A stretch of DNA of 64,000 nt from Bacillus amyloliquefaciens DSM 7 = ATCC 23350 (GCF_000196735.1 NC_014551.1:3839001-3903000), one strand, 5' to 3'. Shown: positions 18,157 through 28,002, counted from the stretch's first letter. The notes: a model not told the origin generated them from the sequence alone. Program-made: numbers and translations.

Positions 18157-19494
18157 ATGGATCAGCATATAAAAGCAGACATCAAACGCGTCTTTGAGCT
18201 TCAGAAAAAAAATCAGAAAACGCTGCGTGCTTCAACAGCCGAGCAGCGCAGAGAAAAGCTTCAGCGCTTTTTAGATGCCGTCACCGCTCATGAAGAAGAA
18301 ATCATCGAGGCGATCAGACGGGACGTGCGCAAGCCTTATCACGAGGTGAAAAGAGCGGAAACGCAGGGAACGATCAAGGCGATTAAAGATAACATGAACA
18401 ATCTCGACACCTGGATGGCGCCGAAACGCGTCGGCTCATCCGTCAGTCCGGACGCTGACGGCGTATTAATGTACGAGCCAAAAGGCGTCACCCTCATTCT
18501 CGGCCCATGGAATTATCCGTTTATGCTGACGATGGCTCCGCTTGCCGCTGCCATTGCGGCCGGCAACAGCGCGATTGTGAAGCTGTCCGATTTTACGATG
18601 GAGACGAGCCATATCGCCGCAACAGTCATTCGCGAGGCATTTCACGAAGAAGAAGTCGCCATTTTTGAAGGTGAGGTCGATGTAGCGACAGAACTGCTCG
18701 ACCAGCCGTTTGACCATATTTTCTTCACCGGAAGCACGAATGTCGGTAAAATCGTCATGACGGCAGCGGCGAAGCACTTGTCGTCCGTCACGCTTGAGCT
18801 TGGCGGAAAAAGTCCGACGATTATTGACAGCGAATATGATTTGATGGACGCGGCGAAAAAAATCGCCGTCGGCAAATTTGTCAATGCGGGGCAGACATGT
18901 ATCGCTCCTGACTATCTCCTTATGAAGGAAGATGTACAGGATACCTTTACAGATCTCCTGCAAACCATTGTCAATGCAGGTTTTATGGAGGATGATCATA
19001 CGGTTGACCGCACTAAATTCACGCAGATTGTCAATGACCGCAACTTTAACCGTGTCAAAGCCCTATATGATGATGCCATTGAAAAAGGGGCGAAAACGGC
19101 GTTCGGCGGCGTATTTGATGCGCATGACCGCACGATTTCTCCGACTGTGCTGACAAACGTCACTCCTGATATGAAGATCATGCAGGAGGAAATTTTCGCA
19201 CCGATTCTGCCGATTATGAATTACGAAGATATCAGTGAAGCCGTTGATTACATCACTGACCGGGACAAGCCGCTTGCCTTATACGTATTCAGCCATAATC
19301 AGGAGCTAATCGATTATGTGCTTCAGCATACGACATCCGGCAACGCTTCTATCAATGATGTCGTCGTTCATTTCACAGACGTCAACCTTCCGTTCGGCGG
19401 CATCAATACGAGCGGGATCGGTTCATATCACGGTGTATACGGCTTTAAAGAATTCTCTCATGAAAAAGGCGTATTTATTCAAGCCTCTAAATAA
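18157..19494 (+). CDS. aldX: AldX-like aldehyde dehydrogenase
   Basis: This 445-residue NAD(P)-dependent class-3-like aldehyde dehydrogenase has ILGPWNYPFMLTMAPLAAA, the cofactor motif FFTGSTNVGK, the general base in LELGGKSPTII, and the catalytic Cys in NAGQTCIAPDY near residue 248. The start has an AGAGGAGGAAG site. Length equals B. subtilis AldX. It is divergent from the tandem-TetR gene yxbF, with 141 bp between the start codons, so aldehydes may be the inducing signal. Confidence 0.9.
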   Translation: MDQHIKADIKRVFELQKKNQKTLRASTAEQRREKLQRFLDAVTAHEEEIIEAIRRDVRKPYHEVKRAETQGTIKAIKDNMNNLDTWMAPKRVGSSVSPDADGVLMYEPKGVTLILGPWNYPFMLTMAPLAAAIAAGNSAIVKLSDFTMETSHIAATVIREAFHEEEVAIFEGEVDVATELLDQPFDHIFFTGSTNVGKIVMTAAAKHLSSVTLELGGKSPTIIDSEYDLMDAAKKIAVGKFVNAGQTCIAPDYLLMKEDVQDTFTDLLQTIVNAGFMEDDHTVDRTKFTQIVNDRNFNRVKALYDDAIEKGAKTAFGGVFDAHDRTISPTVLTNVTPDMKIMQEEIFAPILPIMNYEDISEAVDYITDRDKPLALYVFSHNQELIDYVLQHTTSGNASINDVVVHFTDVNLPFGGINTSGIGSYHGVYGFKEFSHEKGVFIQASK

Positions 19495-19530
19495 AAAAAG
19501 AATCCGCGCAGATGACGCGGATTCTTTTTT
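19495..19530. terminator. bidirectional terminator between aldX and yxaL
   Basis: GAATCCGCG ... CGCGGATTC flanked by A and T runs separates the convergent genes. Confidence 0.85.
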
Positions 19531-19531
19531 A

Positions 19532-20779
19532 TTATTTTTTTGTTCCGAATGCGAGCAGTTTCGTATAAGTGCCGGCGTAAAGTGTGCCGTCTTCAGCCAG
19601 AACCGGGGAGGAAATGACGTTGCTGTCCGTTTGATAGCGCCATTTTTCATTACCGTCAGCATCAACCGCATAGACGTTTTTATCGTCAGAGCCGAAGTAC
19701 ACATTGCCGTCTGCATCAATCAGCGGAGCCGTTCTCACAGGCCCGTCCGTATAGAAAGACCAGTTCATGTTTCCGGTTTTGCTGATCGAAAACAGCTCGC
19801 CGCTTCCAGAACCGATATACACATTGCCGTTATGGTCAATCGCTAATGAAGAGCTGGAGAAACCGTTTAACGGGAACGTCCATTTTACAGCACCCGTTGA
19901 CGTATAGGCATATAGGTTGCCGTCTTGGTTTCCGGCGTAAACGGTGCCGTCTTTATCAATAACCGGATATCCTTTAAACCCGTTGGATGTCGTTTTTGAC
20001 CATTTCACTTGGCCCGTTCCTGAATTGATCGCGTAAAAGATATTATTGTACGTTGCCATATACAAAGTGCCGTTTGACGCTAACACGGGAGCGGAGCCGA
20101 CCACACCGTTTGTTTTAAATTTCCACTTTTCCGTCCATGTCGAAGGAGACGTCGGTTTAATCGCATAGATATAGTTATCCAGCGTCGACACATACAGCGT
20201 GCCGTCAGAGCCGATAGCCGCATCGGAACTCGGCGCTCCGCTCAGCGGAACTGATGTTAAAATGTTTCCGGTTTCTTTGTCGATGAAATACAGTTTTTTA
20301 TCATGGGACGGAAGATAAATGACACCGTTTGTTCCGAGCACCGGGGTCAGCGTATAGGTTGTCCCAAGGTTTTCCGTCACCCATTTCACAGTACCGTCCG
20401 GATGATACGCCGTCAGCTTCCCGTCTTTTGATTGAATAAACACGGTACCGTCCCCGTCAACCGCGGCTCCCGCACCGTTTTGAGGATTGGCCGGTACATT
20501 TTTTTCCCATTTTAATGCGCCGTCGGCATTGCTTGTAAACCGGCTTTCCCTTGACCAGTTGAACATCGTCGGAGACATGGCCTGCGCGTCATACCGTCCC
20601 GTCAAGAAACCGGATGCCGCGTGATTTTGTTTAAATACCGTTTCCGCAGCTTGAGCAGCGGCCGGATGCAGCCATTTTCCCGCCGGCAGATCAGAAACCG
20701 CTCCCACAGATAAAGCCGCAGCAACCGCAGCGCCGGCCGCCAATGTTTTCATTCGAAATGAAGCTGTCCTTTTTTTCAA
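19532..20779 (-). CDS. yxaL: YxaL-like secreted PQQ-type beta-propeller protein
   Basis: The 415-residue protein starts with a basic N-terminus and a hydrophobic signal segment (LAAGAAVAAALSVGAVSD). It then has repeated propeller blades of about 40 residues, each with a motif such as DGTVYAGNQDGNLYAY and a W-K/N-F segment. Such proteins are membrane-associated or secreted. In B. subtilis YxaL was reported to associate with the helicase PcrA, and a secreted homologue in B. velezensis was linked to plant growth. Both roles are literature knowledge and not visible here. Confidence 0.85.
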   Translation of the reverse strand: MKKRTASFRMKTLAAGAAVAAALSVGAVSDLPAGKWLHPAAAQAAETVFKQNHAASGFLTGRYDAQAMSPTMFNWSRESRFTSNADGALKWEKNVPANPQNGAGAAVDGDGTVFIQSKDGKLTAYHPDGTVKWVTENLGTTYTLTPVLGTNGVIYLPSHDKKLYFIDKETGNILTSVPLSGAPSSDAAIGSDGTLYVSTLDNYIYAIKPTSPSTWTEKWKFKTNGVVGSAPVLASNGTLYMATYNNIFYAINSGTGQVKWSKTTSNGFKGYPVIDKDGTVYAGNQDGNLYAYTSTGAVKWTFPLNGFSSSSLAIDHNGNVYIGSGSGELFSISKTGNMNWSFYTDGPVRTAPLIDADGNVYFGSDDKNVYAVDADGNEKWRYQTDSNVISSPVLAEDGTLYAGTYTKLLAFGTKK

Positions 20780-20880
20780 TGGCAGTTCCTCCCTTTTCTA
20801 TCAAAAACTGCTATACGCCATGATCATACCATAATCACCCTATTAAAAATTTGTATTTTCGGTAAATTATAGAACAACTG

Positions 20881-21300
20881 TCACATAGCCTGCTGATGCT
20901 TTGGAGATGGGCGAAACGCGATAATGTACCACATCACATTGACGATAAAAGCCGCTCCTGACCAAACGAGAAGACCGTAATAAAGAGACAGCTCCTGTTC
21001 CGAAGAAGTTATAACCAATAGCGTCACCAAAAAGACAGCCGCACAAATGATGAGCCCGATTCCGCAAAAAACGGCCATGATGATTTTCATGACACGAACA
21101 CCGAGAATATACATAACGAGCGGGACCGCATATATAAAAAGGATCTGACCGACGGCGGCCCACATCCCTAAGGAGTTAAAGCGATTCGCGTTCGGCCCCG
21201 TTTCTGCAAACGGAGAAAGCGAGCCGACGACCGGCAATAAACAAAACACCAGAGCGGAAAGCAGTGTCACCGCAACCGCACCTTTCTTCTTTTGATTCAT
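20881..21300 (-). CDS. four-helix membrane protein of the yxa region
   Basis: The 139-residue protein has four hydrophobic segments, separated by a loop after the first (SPFAETGPNANRFNSLGM) that probably faces outside. No enzymatic motif is seen. A ribosome site AGGAGGATATTCAC precedes the ATG. It lies 101 bp upstream of yxaL in the same direction and may be co-transcribed with it. B. subtilis has small membrane proteins (YxaH/YxaJ) in this region, but I cannot decide which one it matches. Confidence 0.75.
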   Translation of the reverse strand: MNQKKKGAVAVTLLSALVFCLLPVVGSLSPFAETGPNANRFNSLGMWAAVGQILFIYAVPLVMYILGVRVMKIIMAVFCGIGLIICAAVFLVTLLVITSSEQELSLYYGLLVWSGAAFIVNVMWYIIAFRPSPKHQQAM

Positions 21301-21350
21301 GTGAATATCCTCCTGACAATAACCCGGCTTTTTACCGTTATTTTAATAAT

Positions 21351-21364
21351 ATGTTATATGTTAA
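21351..21364. promoter_or_regulatory. candidate operator upstream of the ArsR-family gene
   Basis: ATGTTATATGTTAA contains the 9-mer ATATGTTAA (21356-21364). The same 9-mer occurs inverted at 21779-21787 in front of the following MFS gene. A shared motif before both genes suggests autoregulation and control of the transporter; this is inference. Confidence 0.35.
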
Positions 21365-21441
21365 CACGATTTTTACTTAATTTGAGAATGTTTTATTAAA
21401 AACGAATTTACAAATCCAGAAAAATAGATATAATAAACGTT

Positions 21442-21753
21442 ATGGAACCGATATTGATTCATAAAGCGTTATCTAACAAAACACGAAGTGACATTATGAC
21501 ATGGCTCAAACACCCGGAGGACCATTTTGATGAAAAGCCTTATCTTGAGCAGGGCCTCAGTTTCCGCACCGGAATTTGCGTCGGTGATATTCAGGCGAAA
21601 TCAGAGCTTGCGCAGTCCGTCATCTCCAGCTACCTGCTGACCATGCAAAAAGCCGGCCTGCTGGAATCTGAACGAATCGGAAAATGGACTTATTACAGAA
21701 GGAATGAAAAACAAATTAAAGCCTTTGCTGACTATGTTCAGCACCAGCTATAA
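21442..21753 (+). CDS. ArsR-family transcriptional regulator
   Basis: The 103-residue protein has a winged helix-turn-helix (SELAQSVISSYLLTMQKAGLL) and the ArsR opening (ALSNKTRSDIMTWL). A single Cys (TGICVGDI) is present, but no CxC metal site is visible, so metal sensing is not supported. The next gene, 78 bp downstream, is an MFS exporter with a copy of the same candidate operator before it, which suggests control of efflux. Confidence 0.85.
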   Translation: MEPILIHKALSNKTRSDIMTWLKHPEDHFDEKPYLEQGLSFRTGICVGDIQAKSELAQSVISSYLLTMQKAGLLESERIGKWTYYRRNEKQIKAFADYVQHQL

Positions 21754-21778
21754 CGATGAAAGGAGGGCTTTTTTTACC

Positions 21779-21810
21779 TTAACATATCTATTTTTCTGTA
21801 TATGTAGTTA
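21779..21810. promoter_or_regulatory. candidate operator/promoter in front of the MFS gene
   Basis: The stretch TTAACATAT ... ATATGTAGTTA is an imperfect inverted repeat. Its left half repeats the 9-mer found upstream of the ArsR gene. It sits 22 bp before the MFS start codon. Confidence 0.35.
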
Positions 21811-21831
21811 CAAAAGGAGGCATACATAACA

Positions 21832-22998
21832 ATGAAAAAAAGCAGTTCCATCTTCATTCTATTTTTGGCATTAGGGGTTTTCGGCATTATCACGACCGAA
21901 ATGGGCATTATCGGTGTTCTTCCGCAAGTGGCCGACAGATTTCACATCACCGCTTCAAAGGCGGGATGGCTCGTCAGTATCTTCGCGTTCATCGTCGCTG
22001 TGTCGGGGCCGTTTTTGACCTTGCTTGCTTCAGGCATAAACCGGAAATTCATTCTGCTTTTGGCTGTGCTGATGTTTGCCGTTTCAAATGCGGTCTATGC
22101 GTATACGGCGCATTTCAGTGTCATGCTTGCGTTTCGGATCATTCCCGCTTTATGCCACCCGGTGTTCTTTTCTGTAGCGCTTGCTGCTGCGGCCCGTCTT
22201 GTCCCCGCCGGCCAATCCGGAAAAGCCGTAACGAAAGTTTTTTCAGGCATCACCGCCGGGTTTGCGTTCGGCGTGCCTTTCACGTCTTATCTGGCGGAGC
22301 GTCTCTCCCTTGAATCGGCCTTCCTATTCGGCGCTATCGTCAGTATCATCGCTTTTATGGGCATTCTTCTCTTTTTGCCATCCATGCCGGTCACAGAAAA
22401 AATGTCTTTCAGAAGCCAGCTCGGCATCCTTCGCAAACCGGCTTTGTGGCTCAATATCACTGCCGTCATCTGTCTGTTTGCGGCCATGTTTTCTGTCTAC
22501 AGCTATTTCGCGGAATACCTCGGGCGGGTGTCCCATATGGACGGCACATGGGTCAGCTTTATGCTGATGACGTTCGGGGTGATTATGATAGCCGGGAATT
22601 TCGTCTTCGGCGCTTTGTTATACAAAAATATGAAAAAGACCGTCATCGTGTTTCCGCTTCTTTATACGGCCGCCTACTTGCTCATATACGGGTTTGGGAC
22701 GTCTTTTGCACCGATGGCTGTGCTCGTCTTCGTATGGGGCGCCGTTCATTCCGGCGGGCTCATTGTCAGCCAGACATGGCTCACTGCGGAAGCAAAGGAG
22801 GCACCTGAATTCGGCAACAGCCTGTTTGTCTCCTTTTCCAACCTCGGCATCACCATCGGAACCGAGGCGGGCGGCTGGTTTATTTCACATCTGGGGATTC
22901 ATCAGCTGATGTGGTGCGGCATCATGTTCTCCCTTCTGGCTTTCGGGCTGATCATGGGGCGCTTGGCATGGGGAAAGAGGCCGCTCGCAGAAGCTTGA
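21832..22998 (+). CDS. DHA1-type MFS exporter
   Basis: The 388-residue protein has twelve predicted membrane segments and the opening TEMGIIGVLPQVADRFHITASKAGWLVSIFA in two parts (TEMGIIGVLPQVADRF and ITASKAGWLVS). This opening is characteristic of the drug:H+ antiporter-1 branch that includes YdhP, PbuE and AraJ relatives. The start has an AAAGGAGG site. Pairing with an ArsR regulator suggests substrate-induced efflux. The substrate may be a nucleoside, sugar or drug and cannot be read from sequence. Confidence 0.85.
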   Translation: MKKSSSIFILFLALGVFGIITTEMGIIGVLPQVADRFHITASKAGWLVSIFAFIVAVSGPFLTLLASGINRKFILLLAVLMFAVSNAVYAYTAHFSVMLAFRIIPALCHPVFFSVALAAAARLVPAGQSGKAVTKVFSGITAGFAFGVPFTSYLAERLSLESAFLFGAIVSIIAFMGILLFLPSMPVTEKMSFRSQLGILRKPALWLNITAVICLFAAMFSVYSYFAEYLGRVSHMDGTWVSFMLMTFGVIMIAGNFVFGALLYKNMKKTVIVFPLLYTAAYLLIYGFGTSFAPMAVLVFVWGAVHSGGLIVSQTWLTAEAKEAPEFGNSLFVSFSNLGITIGTEAGGWFISHLGIHQLMWCGIMFSLLAFGLIMGRLAWGKRPLAEA

Positions 22999-23067
22999 GC
23001 TCTGTTGCAAAATCCGGCATGTTTACGTATAATATGCCAGATTACGACAAGGGAGAGAAAAAGATAC

Positions 23068-23523
23068 ATGGAAAGACCGGCAGGATTTTGGATTCGGTTT
23101 CTGGCTTATGTCATTGATCAGATCATCATAGGAATTCCGATTTTTATCATTCAATTTATAGGCACTTTTTTATTTGCGGCAGGCGCTGCTGCAGCTGACC
23201 CTTTGATGACCGAAAATCAGTTTACCATTTCGTTTCTGATATTCGGTGTCATCCCGATTCTTCTGATCTCTATTGTGATCAGCATCTTATATTTCAGCCT
23301 GCTCACAGCCTCAAAGATGCAGGGGACACTGGGAAAAGCATTGCTCGGCCTTAAGGTCGTCAATGAAGGTGGCGGACGGATTTCCATCGGCCAGGCCTTC
23401 GGACGCGCTTTCGCTTCTATCATATCTAAGCTCATTCTTTATATCGGTTTCATCATGGCCGCCTTCGGTGAGAAAAAAACGCTGCACGACATCATATGCA
23501 GCACGCGCGTTGTCTATAAATAA
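23068..23523 (+). CDS. RDD-family membrane protein
   Basis: The 151-residue protein starts MERPAGFWIRFLAYVIDQ at 23068, behind AAGGGAGAG. The RDD signature is seen in helix 1, where R and D residues are in RFLAYVIDQIIIG, and GTLGKALLGLKVV is conserved after helix 2. Three hydrophobic segments follow the family pattern. Function is not established; some RDD proteins exchange Na+ for H+. An RDD protein of this size exists in the yxa region of B. subtilis (probably YxaI), but the equivalence is uncertain. Confidence 0.8.
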   Translation: MERPAGFWIRFLAYVIDQIIIGIPIFIIQFIGTFLFAAGAAAADPLMTENQFTISFLIFGVIPILLISIVISILYFSLLTASKMQGTLGKALLGLKVVNEGGGRISIGQAFGRAFASIISKLILYIGFIMAAFGEKKTLHDIICSTRVVYK

Positions 23524-23528
23524 TATCC

Positions 23529-23560
23529 CTAAGTCCGGGCCTTTTGAGCCCGGACTTTTT
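23529..23560. terminator. bidirectional terminator
   Basis: AAGTCCGGGC ... GCCCGGACTT followed by TTT ends the RDD gene and overlaps the end of the convergent VOC gene. Confidence 0.8.
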
Positions 23561-24250
23561 ATGACGGCTGAGACCGCCTGATGTCAATGCCGCCTTTTCC
23601 GTCAGCCTCAATGCGGATCGTCCCGTTCACAATGACAGACAACGGATGGAACTCCGCATGCTGATCAGAAAAAATCCAGCGGCGTCCGTTCGGCCCTAAA
23701 AGCAAAAACGCCCCATCATTATAATCCCCCATAAAATGAAACCCGTCTTCCCTAAGAGGCGAATGGTCTCTCACCGGAATACCGAAACGCTGCAGCTTTC
23801 TCCCGGTGGATACGACTTCAGCAGCCGTCAGATTCACCTCGCCGATATTCAGAACGGACTCAATTGAAAAGCGTTCCGCGCTTGCCGGCGACGTTTCTCT
23901 CGCGATGAATTCCGCCAGATTGCCGGACGGATCTTTAAAATAAAAGGAACGCGCCTTTATATGAGAGAAATACACCTCACCCTCCCCATCTTCCGTTTGA
24001 AAAACGACTTTATCCTTTATCCACGCTTTCACCTCATCAAAACGATTGTTCGGAATGTTAAACGCGAAATGATAATTCGGATGAGATTGAGAATCGGTGC
24101 GCCTGAATTCCAATTCACTTTCTCCGGCTTTGATTGTAAATGAATCACCGGACCGGACGCCTCAATTAAAGAAAAACCAAACACCCGTTCATAGAAGTGT
24201 TTCGTCTCCTCCAGAGCACAACTGTACAAAGTTATGTTATTTATTTGCAT
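23559..24250 (-). pseudogene. frameshifted VOC-superfamily (glyoxalase/dioxygenase-like) gene
   Basis: Two overlapping frames together encode one VOC protein of about 230 residues. The first frame begins MQINNITLYSCALEETKHFY at 24250 behind GGGGGT and reads sensibly to about GPVIH. After that the sense continues in a different frame as FTIKAGESELEFRRTDSQ to the end at 23559. One missing T in CATTTA near 24138 explains the shift. The intact part includes a VOC repeat with FYFKDPSGNLAEFIAR. The product is probably non-functional unless this is a sequencing error. Confidence 0.8.
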
Positions 24251-24431
24251 GACCATACCCCCTTTGGTTTATACTGCCATATAGAGGGGTTGATTCCCAC
24301 TATTTTGTTTCAGCCAATTGAGAATCCCCCTTTCGCCCGGCGCTAAACATGAAAAACAGCGCTAAACCGCTTATACCTAGGGTTTTTTAACGTCTAAAGC
24401 AAAAAAAGCAGAAAATAATACCCCATATAGC
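24251..24431. other. gene-free spacer between the VOC gene and ahpC
   Basis: No open frame or RNA structure stands out. The stretch holds the divergent 5' regions of the VOC gene and ahpC. Confidence 0.5.
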
Positions 24432-24485
24432 TTGACAAAAAATAAATGTTATTTAATAATCTATATATAATTATAATTATTATTG
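24432..24485 (+). promoter_or_regulatory. ahpC promoter with PerR-like box
   Basis: TTGACA (24432-24437), a 17-bp spacer and AATAAT (24455-24460) form a sigma-A promoter. TTATAATTATTATTG at 24471-24485 matches 13 of 15 positions of the PerR box TTATAATNATTATAA and covers the likely start point. PerR repression of ahpCF, relieved by peroxide, is established in B. subtilis. Confidence 0.7.
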
Positions 24486-24549
24486 AAAGATAAAGTGAAT
24501 GCTTTGTCTTTTTAATATATTTCAAATCACATTTCAGGAGGAAGATATT

Positions 24550-25113
24550 ATGTCTTTAATCGGAAAAGAAGTACTGCCATTCGAAGCAAAAGCTTTCAAA
24601 AACGGTGAATTCATCGATGTAACAAACGAAGATTTGAAAGGTCAATGGAGCGTTTTCTGCTTCTACCCAGCAGATTTCTCTTTCGTATGCCCGACTGAAC
24701 TTGAAGATCTTCAAGGACAATACGCTGCACTGAAAGAATTAGGTGTTGAAGTATACTCTGTTTCTACAGATACTCACTTCGTACACAAAGGCTGGCATGA
24801 CAGCTCTGAAAAAATCGGCAAAATCACTTACGCAATGATCGGTGACCCATCTCAAACGATCTCTCGCAACTTCGACGTTCTTGACGAAGAAAGCGGACTT
24901 GCTGACCGCGGAACATTCATCATCGATCCGGATGGCGTCATCCAAACAGTTGAAATCAATGCAGGCGGTATCGGCCGTGACGCAAGCAACCTTGTAAATA
25001 AAGTAAAAGCAGCTCAATACGTTCGTCAAAACCCAGGTGAAGTCTGCCCGGCTAAATGGGAAGAAGGCGGCGAAACACTTACACCTAGCCTTGATCTGGT
25101 AGGTAAAATCTAA
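24550..25113 (+). CDS. ahpC: AhpC, peroxiredoxin subunit of alkyl hydroperoxide reductase
   Basis: The 187-residue typical 2-Cys peroxiredoxin reduces peroxides. The peroxidatic Cys is in [11 protein letters not shown] (near residue 47) and the resolving Cys is in [11 protein letters not shown] (near residue 166). The ATG at 24550 follows CAGGAGGAAG. Codon choice differs from neighbouring genes in a way usual for highly expressed genes. ahpF follows after 13 bp. Confidence 0.97.
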   Translation: MSLIGKEVLPFEAKAFKNGEFIDVTNEDLKGQWSVFCFYPADFSFVCPTELEDLQGQYAALKELGVEVYSVSTDTHFVHKGWHDSSEKIGKITYAMIGDPSQTISRNFDVLDEESGLADRGTFIIDPDGVIQTVEINAGGIGRDASNLVNKVKAAQYVRQNPGEVCPAKWEEGGETLTPSLDLVGKI

Positions 25114-25126
25114 GGAGTGCATTCAA

Positions 25127-26656
25127 TTGGTACTTGATGCAAATATCAAAGCACAATTAAATCAATATATGCAGCTAATTGAGAACGACATCGTTCTCAA
25201 AGTAAGCGCCGGTGACGATGACACGTCTAAGGACATGCTGGCTCTCGTTGACGAGCTGGCTTCCATGTCATCTAAAATTTCAGTTGAACAAGCTGAATTA
25301 TACAGAACACCAAGCTTCAGCGTTAATCGTGCAGGAGAAGACACAGGCGTTACATTCGCCGGTGTTCCTCTCGGCCACGAATTTACTTCATTAGTGCTCG
25401 CATTGCTTCAAGTCAGCGGCAGAGCGCCTAAGGTTGATCAAAAGGTCATTGACCAGATTAAGAACATCAGCGGAGAATACCGCTTTGAGTCTTATATCAG
25501 CCTGACGTGCCACAACTGCCCTGATGTCGTCCAAGCACTAAACATGATGAGCGTGCTTAACCCGAATATCACACATACAATGATTGACGGCGCGGCATTC
25601 AAAGAAGAAGTTGAAAGCAAAAACATCATGGCTGTTCCGACTGTTTTCTTAAACGGTGAATCTTTCGGCAGCGGCCGTATGACCCTCGAAGAGATTCTCG
25701 CGAAATTGGGCAGCGGCGCAGATGCATCTGAGTTTGCTGACAAAGAGCCGTTTGACGTTCTTGTTGTCGGCGGCGGACCGGCCGGCGCAAGCGCGGCCAT
25801 CTACACGGCGCGTAAAGGCATCCGCACAGGTGTCGTCGCTGAACGCTTCGGCGGTCAGGTACTCGACACCATGAGCATCGAAAACTTCATCAGTGTCAAA
25901 GCGACTGAAGGACCGAAGCTCGCTGCAAGCCTTGAAGAGCACGTGAAAGATTATGATATTGACGTCATGAATCTGCAGCGCGCGAAACGCCTTGAGAAAA
26001 AAGACCTCTTCGAACTTGAACTCGAAAACGGCGCTGTCCTGAAAAGTAAAACAGTGATCCTGTCAACAGGTGCCCGCTGGCGCAATGTCAACGTACCTGG
26101 TGAGCAAGAGTTCAAAAACAAAGGTGTCGCTTACTGCCCGCACTGTGACGGACCATTGTTTGAAGGCAAAGACGTAGCGGTTATCGGCGGCGGAAACTCC
26201 GGAATCGAAGCGGCGATTGACCTTGCAGGTATCGTCAATCACGTGACTGTGCTGGAGTTCGCGCCTGAACTGAAAGCAGACGAAGTTCTGCAAAAACGTC
26301 TCTACAGCCTGCCAAACGTGACTGTACACAAAAATGCACAAACAAAAGAAATCACAGGCGACCAAAACGTAAACGGCATCACGTATATTGACCGTGAAAC
26401 AGGCGAAGAAAAACACGTTGAACTCCAAGGTGTATTCGTCCAAATCGGTCTCGTGCCAAACACAGAATGGCTAGACGAAACTGTCGAACGCAACCGCATC
26501 GGCGAAATCATCGTCGACAAGAGCGGCGCGACAAGCGTTCCCGGCCTATTCGCCGCAGGGGACTGCACAGACGGCCCGTACAACCAAATCATTATCTCAA
26601 TGGGATCAGGTGCAACCGCCGCTTTAGGCGCATTTGATTATTTGATCCGGAACTAG
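25127..26656 (+). CDS. ahpF: AhpF, NADH-dependent reductase of AhpC
   Basis: The 509-residue flavoprotein passes electrons from NADH to AhpC. Its N-terminal double thioredoxin-like domain contains the CHNCPDVV redox motif near residue 128. Then comes FAD-binding [19 protein letters not shown], the active disulfide CPHCDGPLF near residue 337, NADH-binding [12 protein letters not shown], and the second FAD motif [12 protein letters not shown]. The TTG start at 25127 has AAGGAG nine bases upstream, as in B. subtilis. It is co-transcribed with ahpC. Confidence 0.97.
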   Translation: MVLDANIKAQLNQYMQLIENDIVLKVSAGDDDTSKDMLALVDELASMSSKISVEQAELYRTPSFSVNRAGEDTGVTFAGVPLGHEFTSLVLALLQVSGRAPKVDQKVIDQIKNISGEYRFESYISLTCHNCPDVVQALNMMSVLNPNITHTMIDGAAFKEEVESKNIMAVPTVFLNGESFGSGRMTLEEILAKLGSGADASEFADKEPFDVLVVGGGPAGASAAIYTARKGIRTGVVAERFGGQVLDTMSIENFISVKATEGPKLAASLEEHVKDYDIDVMNLQRAKRLEKKDLFELELENGAVLKSKTVILSTGARWRNVNVPGEQEFKNKGVAYCPHCDGPLFEGKDVAVIGGGNSGIEAAIDLAGIVNHVTVLEFAPELKADEVLQKRLYSLPNVTVHKNAQTKEITGDQNVNGITYIDRETGEEKHVELQGVFVQIGLVPNTEWLDETVERNRIGEIIVDKSGATSVPGLFAAGDCTDGPYNQIIISMGSGATAALGAFDYLIRN

Positions 26657-26661
26657 TTCCC

Positions 26662-26703
26662 AAAGACGCTATACTGCTTAAACGGCAGTATGGCGCTTTT
26701 TTA
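26662..26703. terminator. terminator between ahpF and the royal-jelly-family gene
   Basis: ACGCTATACTGC ... GCAGTATGGCGC with a T run is a long imperfect hairpin between convergent genes. Confidence 0.75.
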
Positions 26704-26705
26704 TG

Positions 26706-27938
26706 TTACAGCCCATATAAATAGGACTTCACATCAGGACCGACAAACGCTTTCCATATGATCAAATTGTACGGATAGGACCAGTTAATATCCTGCCGTG
26801 ACTCATCAAACATTTGATGCAGCCGGTTGCTGTTAAAAATGATCGACCCTTTTTGATCGAAAGCCACTCCGTCCACCCAAAGCATTCTGTCATCCGAGAC
26901 GAACTGATGAAAGCTGTTATCTTCTGGCTGGTAAACGCCAATGCCTTTCCCCTCAAGCATGGTGTAAAAAACATTTCCCTGATGATCAGCATGCATACCA
27001 TCAGTCGTCGTACCCTTGCTTCCCACCGCTCGAACGGACCTCGAAATCACTTCCAGAGGCGTTTGAAAATCCTGCAGGAGAGATGTATCAATCGCATATA
27101 AATTCCGTCCCGTGACCTGACAATAGTAAAGAACCGTCCGTTCTCCGGACAGTGCGATTCCATCCGCTCCGATCTTTACCGGCTTGTTTGTAAACACCGG
27201 CCGGTTATCAATCTCAAAATGAAATCCCGGAAAGTCCTGCGTGCTGAAATGCCGGTCAAGCACGCGCCGGAAAGTCCTTGTTCTTATGTTAAACACAATG
27301 ATTCCCCCATCAAGCGGATGGTCCGGCCAGCCATTACCCGAATCCGTGATATAGACAAACCCATTTTTATTGTCAACGACAACATCATTTAAGAAAGACG
27401 TACGGTAATTGGCAATCTCATTCGGAATCTGAATTGAATCGATCAGCTGATTGCGGTCTAAATCAATGATCACAAGCTTCTGTGAGCCTTCCGGTGACCT
27501 TTCATAGGCAATTTTCCCTTGGTCAAGAATCCACATCCGATTGTATTCATCAATCTCGTACCCCAAGACGGACTGAAGAACAGCCGGGTTTCCAGCCCGA
27601 TTCCACTCCCAGCTTGGAAAGGCCTCTAATAACGGCTTCCCGTCTTTTATCACAATCTTGTTCAAGGTAGCCGGAACACCGTGAGCCCAGCGGGGAACCG
27701 ACACATAATAATGCCCCTGCCGATCCATTTTAATGCCGGCCGGCATACACTTTTTCCAATATTCCTTTTTGTAAAATTCTTTTTTCATCTCATCATTCGG
27801 AAAATCCCAATCTAAATGGTTCCAATGAAATATCATTTCATAGTGTCCTCTTCTGCCCGGCTGCGTCCCATATTCTCTTAATAGATAGGGCTCAGCGGGA
27901 TATGGCGATTGTCCATTCATGTACGAATTGTTTTCCAT
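26706..27938 (-). CDS. major royal jelly / yellow family protein
   Basis: The 410-residue protein matches the MRJP/yellow family, a beta-propeller fold known from insects and scattered bacteria. Recognisable segments are PRWAHGVPATLNKI, MWILDQGKIAYE, SFLNDVVVDNKNGFVYITDSG, YYCQVTGRNLYAIDT and LWVDGVAFDQKGSIIFNSNRL near the C-terminus. No signal peptide is visible, and the N-terminus (MENNSYMNGQSPYPAEPYLL) is polar, so it may be cytoplasmic or spore-associated. It stands alone between two terminators. The function is unknown; some relatives are called L-dopachrome tautomerase-related. Confidence 0.8.
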   Translation of the reverse strand: MENNSYMNGQSPYPAEPYLLREYGTQPGRRGHYEMIFHWNHLDWDFPNDEMKKEFYKKEYWKKCMPAGIKMDRQGHYYVSVPRWAHGVPATLNKIVIKDGKPLLEAFPSWEWNRAGNPAVLQSVLGYEIDEYNRMWILDQGKIAYERSPEGSQKLVIIDLDRNQLIDSIQIPNEIANYRTSFLNDVVVDNKNGFVYITDSGNGWPDHPLDGGIIVFNIRTRTFRRVLDRHFSTQDFPGFHFEIDNRPVFTNKPVKIGADGIALSGERTVLYYCQVTGRNLYAIDTSLLQDFQTPLEVISRSVRAVGSKGTTTDGMHADHQGNVFYTMLEGKGIGVYQPEDNSFHQFVSDDRMLWVDGVAFDQKGSIIFNSNRLHQMFDESRQDINWSYPYNLIIWKAFVGPDVKSYLYGL

Positions 27939-28002
27939 GACTCCATTCCTCTCGTTCTATATCTACATTAAATATATGCCTATAAAAGGAAACGGTTAAT
28001 TA

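Noticed and set aside
18466..18999. 177-codon minus-strand frame opposite aldX
   Set aside because: It overlaps the catalytic core of an intact dehydrogenase and lacks start signals.
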